From: Candidatus Merdivicinus faecavium
GTDB taxonomy: Bacteria; Bacillota; Clostridia; Oscillospirales; Ruminococcaceae
Direction: 5' to 3'
Length of the DNA stretch: 64,000 nt
NCBI GenBank assembly: GCA_018716285.1
Contig: DVKD01000046.1
Coordinates: forward strand, 1 to 64,000
The position numbers and the translations under genes were made by a program. The number at the start of each line of letters is the position of its first letter. The stretch's first letter is position 1. This document shows positions 59,964 to 64,000 of the stretch, in pieces. The notes beneath the pieces are model-generated. The model was given only the letters and a program-made list of their open reading frames with translations, searched no databases and was not told where the DNA came from.

Positions 59964-60911
59964 ATGAGCTGGCCGGTCAAACGGGCCGCGGCGGCAATCC
60001 TCCTCCTCGCGGCCGCTGCCGCGGCCATCATAGCGGCCTGGGAGCCGCTCGGAAAAATCTGGCGGGAGGCCATGCGCCTACCGGATGAAAACGGCATTTA
60101 CCGCGTCGGGGAGCAGTGGTTCGAAGAGCTGCCGGAGCTGAACGAAAAATCGGCCGCAGCCTTTGCCGACAAGCTCGACACCCTCCAAAGCGACCTGCTG
60201 ACCGCGGAGAACCGCTGCTTTTACGCCGTTATTCCGGACAAGTCCTGGTATGTCCGGGAGGAGGGGTACCAGACCCTCGACCAGGAGAGGCTGCTCGCCC
60301 TGCTTCGCGAGGAACTGACTGGGAATTTTACCGAAATTGATCTATCCTCCGCCCTCGATGTGGACTCCTACTACGCCTCGGACCTGCACTGGCGGCAGGA
60401 AAAGCTCCAGCCGGTCCTGGACAAGCTGGGAGAAGCGATGGATTTTTCTGTAAAGCTTGATGACTTTACAGAAGTGCAGCACACCCCGTTCCTCGGCTCC
60501 ATGCAGCAGTATCTCGCGGAAAGCGGCGGGGAGGAGGCGCTTGTCTACCTGACCAGCGCCGATACGGAGGCTGCTGTCTCAGACAACTACCAGCACCCCG
60601 ACATCGCCGCGGTCTACGACCTGGCAAAGCTGGAAACTGACAATTCCTACGACCTGTTCCTCTCCGGCGTCAGCCCGCTCATCACGGTTGAAAACCCGCT
60701 TTCCGACAGCGGGCGGGAGCTTGTCATCTTCCGCGACTCCTTCGGGAGCAGCCTCGCCCCCCTTTTGCTGGGCGAATATGACAAGATCACCCTCATCGAC
60801 CTGCGCTTCATCTTTTCCACCCTGCTGCCGGATTATGTCACCTTCGACGACCAGGACGTCCTGTTCCTGTACAGCAGCCGCATCGTCAACAACAGCGGGA
60901 TGCTGCGGTAA
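59964..60911 (+). CDS. DHHW-family protein (AlgJ/AlgX-like)
   Basis: The 315-residue protein has a membrane anchor (residues 7-26) and an extracytoplasmic SGNH-hydrolase-like domain with ASDLHWRQE, the variant of the DHHW motif, and IFRDSFGSS near the C-terminus. Such proteins take part in acetylating surface polysaccharides with an MBOAT enzyme. The first His of DHHW is replaced by Leu here. It is about 50-60 residues shorter than I expect for the family. The ribosome site is weak, suggesting coupling to DUF4358. Confidence 0.78.
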   Translation: MSWPVKRAAAAILLLAAAAAAIIAAWEPLGKIWREAMRLPDENGIYRVGEQWFEELPELNEKSAAAFADKLDTLQSDLLTAENRCFYAVIPDKSWYVREEGYQTLDQERLLALLREELTGNFTEIDLSSALDVDSYYASDLHWRQEKLQPVLDKLGEAMDFSVKLDDFTEVQHTPFLGSMQQYLAESGGEEALVYLTSADTEAAVSDNYQHPDIAAVYDLAKLETDNSYDLFLSGVSPLITVENPLSDSGRELVIFRDSFGSSLAPLLLGEYDKITLIDLRFIFSTLLPDYVTFDDQDVLFLYSSRIVNNSGMLR

Positions 60912-60917
60912 CCAAAC

Positions 60918-60950
60918 AAAATCCCCATCCAAACGGATGGGGATTTTTTG
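60918..60950. terminator. Terminator between the DHHW gene and the S1-domain gene
   Basis: AATCCCCATCC (60920-60930) pairs with GGATGGGGATT (60935-60945) and is followed by TTTTTG; A-rich on the other side, so probably bidirectional. Confidence 0.88.
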
Positions 60951-60953
60951 GCG

Positions 60954-61886
60954 TCAAAGCTGGAAGTCGGTTTCCACCACCTTCCCGCTCTCCGGGGTGG
61001 AATAGACCCAGCGGTCGATGTGCCCCGCGGTCTGGTAGTAGCGCAGCGGCTTGGGCGGGCTCCATCCGCCGAAGGAATCGATGAGGATGAGCTTGATTTT
61101 CATCCTGTCCGGCAGAATGTTTTTAATGTAGACGCTCGCCTGCTGCCCCGGAACGGCCCACTCCCGCCGCTCCGCAAGGCCGGCGAGGTTGGGGGTGAGC
61201 TCGACGAAAACCCCGTACTCCTCCACCGAGCGGACAATCCCGCTGACCGTCTGCCCCGGCTCGAAAAGGGCGGCGTTTTCCGCCCAGGTCCCCAGCAGCT
61301 CCCGGTGGCTCAAGGTGATGCGCCCGCCCTCGATGGAGCGGACGACGGCAAAAATGTCCTGCCCGACCCGGAAACGGTCCCGCGGGTGGGAGATGCGGGA
61401 AACCGAAATCGCGTCGATCGGGATCAGGGAGACCACCCCGCACCCGATGTCGACAAAGGCGCCGAACTGCTCGAGGTGGGTGACCCGGGCGGGAAGGATA
61501 TCCCCGGGGCGCAGCTTTGACAGCGATTCCCGGATGCAGCGCTCCTGCGCCTTCCGCCGGGAAAGGACCGGCCGAAGCGCGCCGCCTCTCCCCTCCTCAA
61601 AGCCGGTGACGACAAAGCAGACCGGCTTGTTGACCCGCGAAAGGATGGCGATATCCCGCACCGTCCCTTCGGCAATGCCGACCGCGCACTCCTCCCGCGG
61701 AATGATCCCGGTCGTTCCGCCCATATCGACGATCAGGTTGTGGGCGCTGTCACAGAGGGCAGCCCGCGCCTCCAGGATCTCCCCCTTTTCTGCCGCTTCC
61801 CGCAGCCTTTCGAACGAATACCGCGCGGCGCGGCTCTCCGCTTTTTCCAGGCGCTGCCCTTCTGGCTGAAATTCTCTCATGTCCAT
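60954..61886 (-). CDS. S1 RNA-binding domain protein
   Basis: The 310-residue protein contains three OB-like regions, of which two are clear S1 domains: GDILPARVTHLEQFGAFVDIG ... IDAISVSRISHP and GQTVSGIVRSVEEYGVFVEL. An N-terminal S1-like repeat covers residues about 30-115. It resembles ribosomal-protein-S1-like proteins of clostridia and probably binds mRNA or rRNA. The start is uncertain: ATG 61886 and ATG 61880 both lack a good ribosome site, and CTG near 61907 has AAAGGGGG upstream. It is divergent from the ABC operon. Confidence 0.82.
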   Translation of the reverse strand: MDMREFQPEGQRLEKAESRAARYSFERLREAAEKGEILEARAALCDSAHNLIVDMGGTTGIIPREECAVGIAEGTVRDIAILSRVNKPVCFVVTGFEEGRGGALRPVLSRRKAQERCIRESLSKLRPGDILPARVTHLEQFGAFVDIGCGVVSLIPIDAISVSRISHPRDRFRVGQDIFAVVRSIEGGRITLSHRELLGTWAENAALFEPGQTVSGIVRSVEEYGVFVELTPNLAGLAERREWAVPGQQASVYIKNILPDRMKIKLILIDSFGGWSPPKPLRYYQTAGHIDRWVYSTPESGKVVETDFQL

Positions 61887-62076
61887 CCGCGATTTTTCAT
61901 CATCCGGCAGATGAAAAACCCCCTTTCTGTCAATTCTCCGCCCCGCGGCGGCTGGTGGCCGAATGCTATATCCTATGCGCCGGCGATCGCAAATATGCCG
62001 CGCGGTTCTGCGCAATGTGACGGTTATGTGAACGGAATCTTCACACAGCCGTCAGATATTTTTCACCCATCTATAG

Positions 62077-62105
62077 TTGCCAATTTAGGCTATTTGTGCT
62101 ATAAT
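62077..62105 (+). promoter_or_regulatory. Sigma-A promoter of the Gld-type ABC operon
   Basis: TTGCCA (62077-62082), 17 bases, and an extended TGCTATAAT (TATAAT at 62100-62105). Confidence 0.8.
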
Positions 62106-62269
62106 AAAAAAGCATTCAGAGCTTGTCCGCGAAAATTGATACTTTTGCCCAAACGGTAGCGCCTTTTTCTATACGATACCGCAGAAATTTTCTCCGGTAT
62201 CTTTTTTTGGGCAGGAATGGAAACGGACGGCTCGGAAACATATTTCATTACAGGAATGGAGTTTTGGGA

Positions 62270-63235
62270 ATGATCGAGGTAAAAAACCTCACCAAGAGCT
62301 ACGGCAACAAGCACGCTGTCAACGACATCAGCTTTACCGTAAATCAGGGTGAAATCTTAGGCTTTCTGGGGCCGAACGGCGCCGGAAAATCCACAACGAT
62401 GAATATCCTCACCGGATATATCTCTTCCACCTCCGGCACGGCCAAAATCGACGACCACGACATCTTGGACGACCCCATCGAGGCGAAAAAGCACATCGGC
62501 TATCTGCCCGAGCATCCGCCCCTGTACCTCGACATGACGGTGCAGGAGTACCTGGAGTTTGTCTATCAGCTCAAAAAGGCCCGCCAGCCGATGAAAGCAC
62601 ATATCGACGACGTCTGCCGCCGGGTCAAAATCACCGACGTACAGAAGCGCATCATCAAAAACCTCTCCAAAGGGTACCAGCAGCGCGTCGGCCTGGCGCA
62701 GGCCCTGATCGGCAACCCGGAAGTCCTCATCCTGGACGAGCCCACCGTCGGCCTCGACCCCAAGCAGATCATCGAGATCCGCAACCTCATCAAGGCTCTC
62801 GGCCAGCGCCACACCATCATCCTCTCCTCCCACATCCTGCCGGAGGTGCAGGCGGTCTGCGACCGGGTCATCGTTATCAACAAGGGCAAGATTGTCGCCG
62901 ACGACACGGCGGAAAACCTTTCCCACAGCCTGACCGACGACTTCCGCTATATCGCCCGCATTGAGGGCCCGGAGGATGAGCTTGAAAAGCTGCTGAAGGG
63001 AATCGGCGGCACCGTCGAGGTCCAGTCCCTCGGTCAGAAGGAACAGGGCGTCTACGAATTCTCCATCGAGGCGGAGCCCGGCTCGGATATCCGGCGCGAC
63101 CTCTTCAAACGGCTCGCCGAGCGCAACTACCCGCTCCTCGGCCTCAAGACCACCGAGCTGACCCTCGAGGATATCTTCCTCCAGCTCACCCAGGACAGCT
63201 CTGCGAAAAAAAATACAGACGGAGGTAATCAGTAA
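62270..63235 (+). CDS. ABC transporter ATP-binding protein (GldA-like)
   Basis: The 321-residue ATPase has Walker A GPNGAGKST, signature NLSKGYQQRVGLAQAL, Walker B VLILDEPTVGLD and the H-loop SSHIL. The C-terminal 90 residues form the extra domain of the gliding-type (GldA) and related exporters. It pairs with the downstream permease, and the operon has the gldA-gldF-gldG layout, which in Firmicutes serves export or surface functions, not gliding. GGAG precedes the ATG at 62270. It is preceded by its own promoter. Confidence 0.9.
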   Translation: MIEVKNLTKSYGNKHAVNDISFTVNQGEILGFLGPNGAGKSTTMNILTGYISSTSGTAKIDDHDILDDPIEAKKHIGYLPEHPPLYLDMTVQEYLEFVYQLKKARQPMKAHIDDVCRRVKITDVQKRIIKNLSKGYQQRVGLAQALIGNPEVLILDEPTVGLDPKQIIEIRNLIKALGQRHTIILSSHILPEVQAVCDRVIVINKGKIVADDTAENLSHSLTDDFRYIARIEGPEDELEKLLKGIGGTVEVQSLGQKEQGVYEFSIEAEPGSDIRRDLFKRLAERNYPLLGLKTTELTLEDIFLQLTQDSSAKKNTDGGNQ

Positions 63236-63936
63236 TGCTCGCAATCCTCAAACGGGAGATGTCCAACTATTTCACCTCCCCCATCGGCTATATCTTCTTA
63301 GCGGTCTTCTACTTTTTCTCGGGGATGTTCTTTACGAGCGTCCTGGCCGCCAACACCACCGATATCACCTATGTCTTCAGCTCCCTCTTCACCGTCCTCA
63401 TCTTCATCATCCCGCTTCTGACCATGCGCTCCATGAGTGAGGACAAAAAGCAGAAGACCGACCAGCTGCTCCTGACCTCTCCCCTCAACCTGAGCGGCCT
63501 GGTCGCGGGAAAATTCCTGGCAGCCTTCCTGATGTACTGCATCGCGCTGGCCGTCACCGTTGTTTACTCGCTCATCCTCGCGGCCTTCGCCGTCCCGGAA
63601 TGGCCGGTTGTCATCGGCAACATCCTGGGCGCCCTGCTGCTCGGAGCGGCCCTCATCTCCATCGGCGTCTTCATCTCCTCCCTGACTGAGAACCAGCTCA
63701 TCGCCGCGGTCGGCAGCTTTGCGGTCATGATGTTCATCCTGATGATCGACGGTTTTGCCTCCCTCATCCCGGTCACCCAGATCGCCTCCATCATCACCAG
63801 CCTCTCCTTTATGAGCCGGTATAACGACTTTGTCACCGGAATCCTGAACATCTCCAACATCCTGTTCTTTATCAGCGTTGCGGTGGTCTTCAATTTCTTT
63901 ACCGTCCGGGTGCTGGAAAAGCGCCGCTGGGGTTGA
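63235..63936 (+). CDS. ABC transporter permease (GldF-like)
   Basis: The 233-residue protein has six membrane helices and the opening MLAILKREMSNYFTSPIGYIFLAVFYFFSG typical of GldF, with KKQKTDQLLLTSPL in the first cytoplasmic loop. It forms the channel with the ATPase. The ATG overlaps the ATPase stop as TAATG; GGAGG is close upstream. Confidence 0.9.
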   Translation: MLAILKREMSNYFTSPIGYIFLAVFYFFSGMFFTSVLAANTTDITYVFSSLFTVLIFIIPLLTMRSMSEDKKQKTDQLLLTSPLNLSGLVAGKFLAAFLMYCIALAVTVVYSLILAAFAVPEWPVVIGNILGALLLGAALISIGVFISSLTENQLIAAVGSFAVMMFILMIDGFASLIPVTQIASIITSLSFMSRYNDFVTGILNISNILFFISVAVVFNFFTVRVLEKRRWG

Positions 63937-63973
63937 TTTTATCCATCTATACTGAAAAAGGAGCAGGAAACGT

Positions 63974-64000
63974 ATGAAAGCATCTTTCAATAAGCGCCGC
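63974..64000 (+). CDS. Start of the next gene of the ABC operon (probable GldG-like)
   Basis: Nine codons (MKASFNKRR) follow AAGGAGCAGGAAACGT and run off the window edge. The gene order predicts a GldG-like subunit, but nothing in the remaining bases can show it. Confidence 0.5.

Noticed and set aside
1-64000. CRISPR arrays, insertion sequences, prophage or integrase genes
   Set aside because: No regularly spaced direct repeats, transposase motifs or integrase genes were seen on either strand.

Overview
The window looks like the chromosome of a GC-rich, spore-forming, low-oxygen Firmicute, most likely an Oscillospiraceae/Ruminococcaceae-type gut clostridium. The reasons are near-consensus sigma-A promoters, strong AGGAGG ribosome sites, a GerA/GerB/GerC germinant-receptor operon, a CwlD-type spore-cortex amidase, meso-diaminopimelate dehydrogenase, a Cys-type sulfatase of the kind matured under anaerobic conditions, glycan-degrading enzymes, and classic Firmicute gene orders (tig-clpP-clpX, rplS-lepB-ylqF-rnhB, phoH-ybeY-dgkA-era-yqzL-recO). 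I see no phage, insertion sequence, CRISPR array or rRNA operon. The genus is inference.

Layout. 0-1.6 kb: end of a carboxynorspermidine synthase gene and nspC (polyamine synthesis). 1.7-9.0 kb (minus): membrane glycerophosphodiesterase, THUMP RNA methyltransferase, clpX, clpP, tig, metallophosphoesterase. 9.2 kb: a 56-residue Cys-rich DUF1540 gene. 9.6-15.8 kb (minus): rplS, two signal peptidases, ylqF, an RNase HII-YraN fusion, an M19 dipeptidase and thrC. 15.9-18.5 kb (minus): a cation efflux protein, ddh and a small nucleotidyltransferase. 18.6-23.9 kb (plus): a secreted glycoside-hydrolase-like protein with choline-binding-type repeats, an alpha-L-fucosidase, an XRE regulator with a membrane partner, and a sulfatase. 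24.1 kb: tRNA-Leu(UAA) on the minus strand, then rpsF-ssb-rpsR on plus. 25.6-29.4 kb (minus): a TetR-nagA operon and an LTA-synthase-type enzyme. 29.7-37.6 kb (plus): a GntR/YtrA regulator with a DUF1648/DUF5808-type membrane protein, radA, a kinase-HAD fusion, a GH3 glycosidase and a MATE transporter. 37.6-42.6 kb: DUF421 and DUF4363 genes divergent from a three-gene germinant receptor operon. 42.6-49 kb: class II aldolase, a small protein, a uroporphyrinogen-decarboxylase-like protein, cwlD, a G5/3D cell-wall protein, a zinc-ribbon gene, a tRNA-like RNA and a sigma factor. 49.1-56.4 kb: phoH to mutS2. 56.4-60.9 kb: SDR, phosphotransferase, asparaginase, a DUF4358 lipoprotein and a DHHW protein. 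60.9-64 kb: an S1-domain protein (minus) and the start of a Gld-type ABC transporter operon (plus).

How they work together. Most of the window is housekeeping: protein quality control (Tig, ClpXP), secretion (LepB), ribosome maturation (YlqF, YbeY, Era, L19, S6, S18), DNA repair (RadA, RecO, MutS2, SSB) and envelope synthesis (LtaS-like, undecaprenol kinase, Ddh, G5/3D protein). Accessory blocks concern host or dietary glycans (fucosidase, sulfatase, GH3, NagA), spore germination (Ger operon, CwlD) and cell-surface modification (DUF4358/DHHW).

The items most worth a second look are a 66-nt tRNA-like RNA without a normal anticodon arm upstream of a zinc-ribbon gene, two multidomain fusions, two near-perfect operator palindromes, an orphan consensus promoter upstream of the sigma factor gene, and possible sporulation-type promoters next to the germination and cortex genes.
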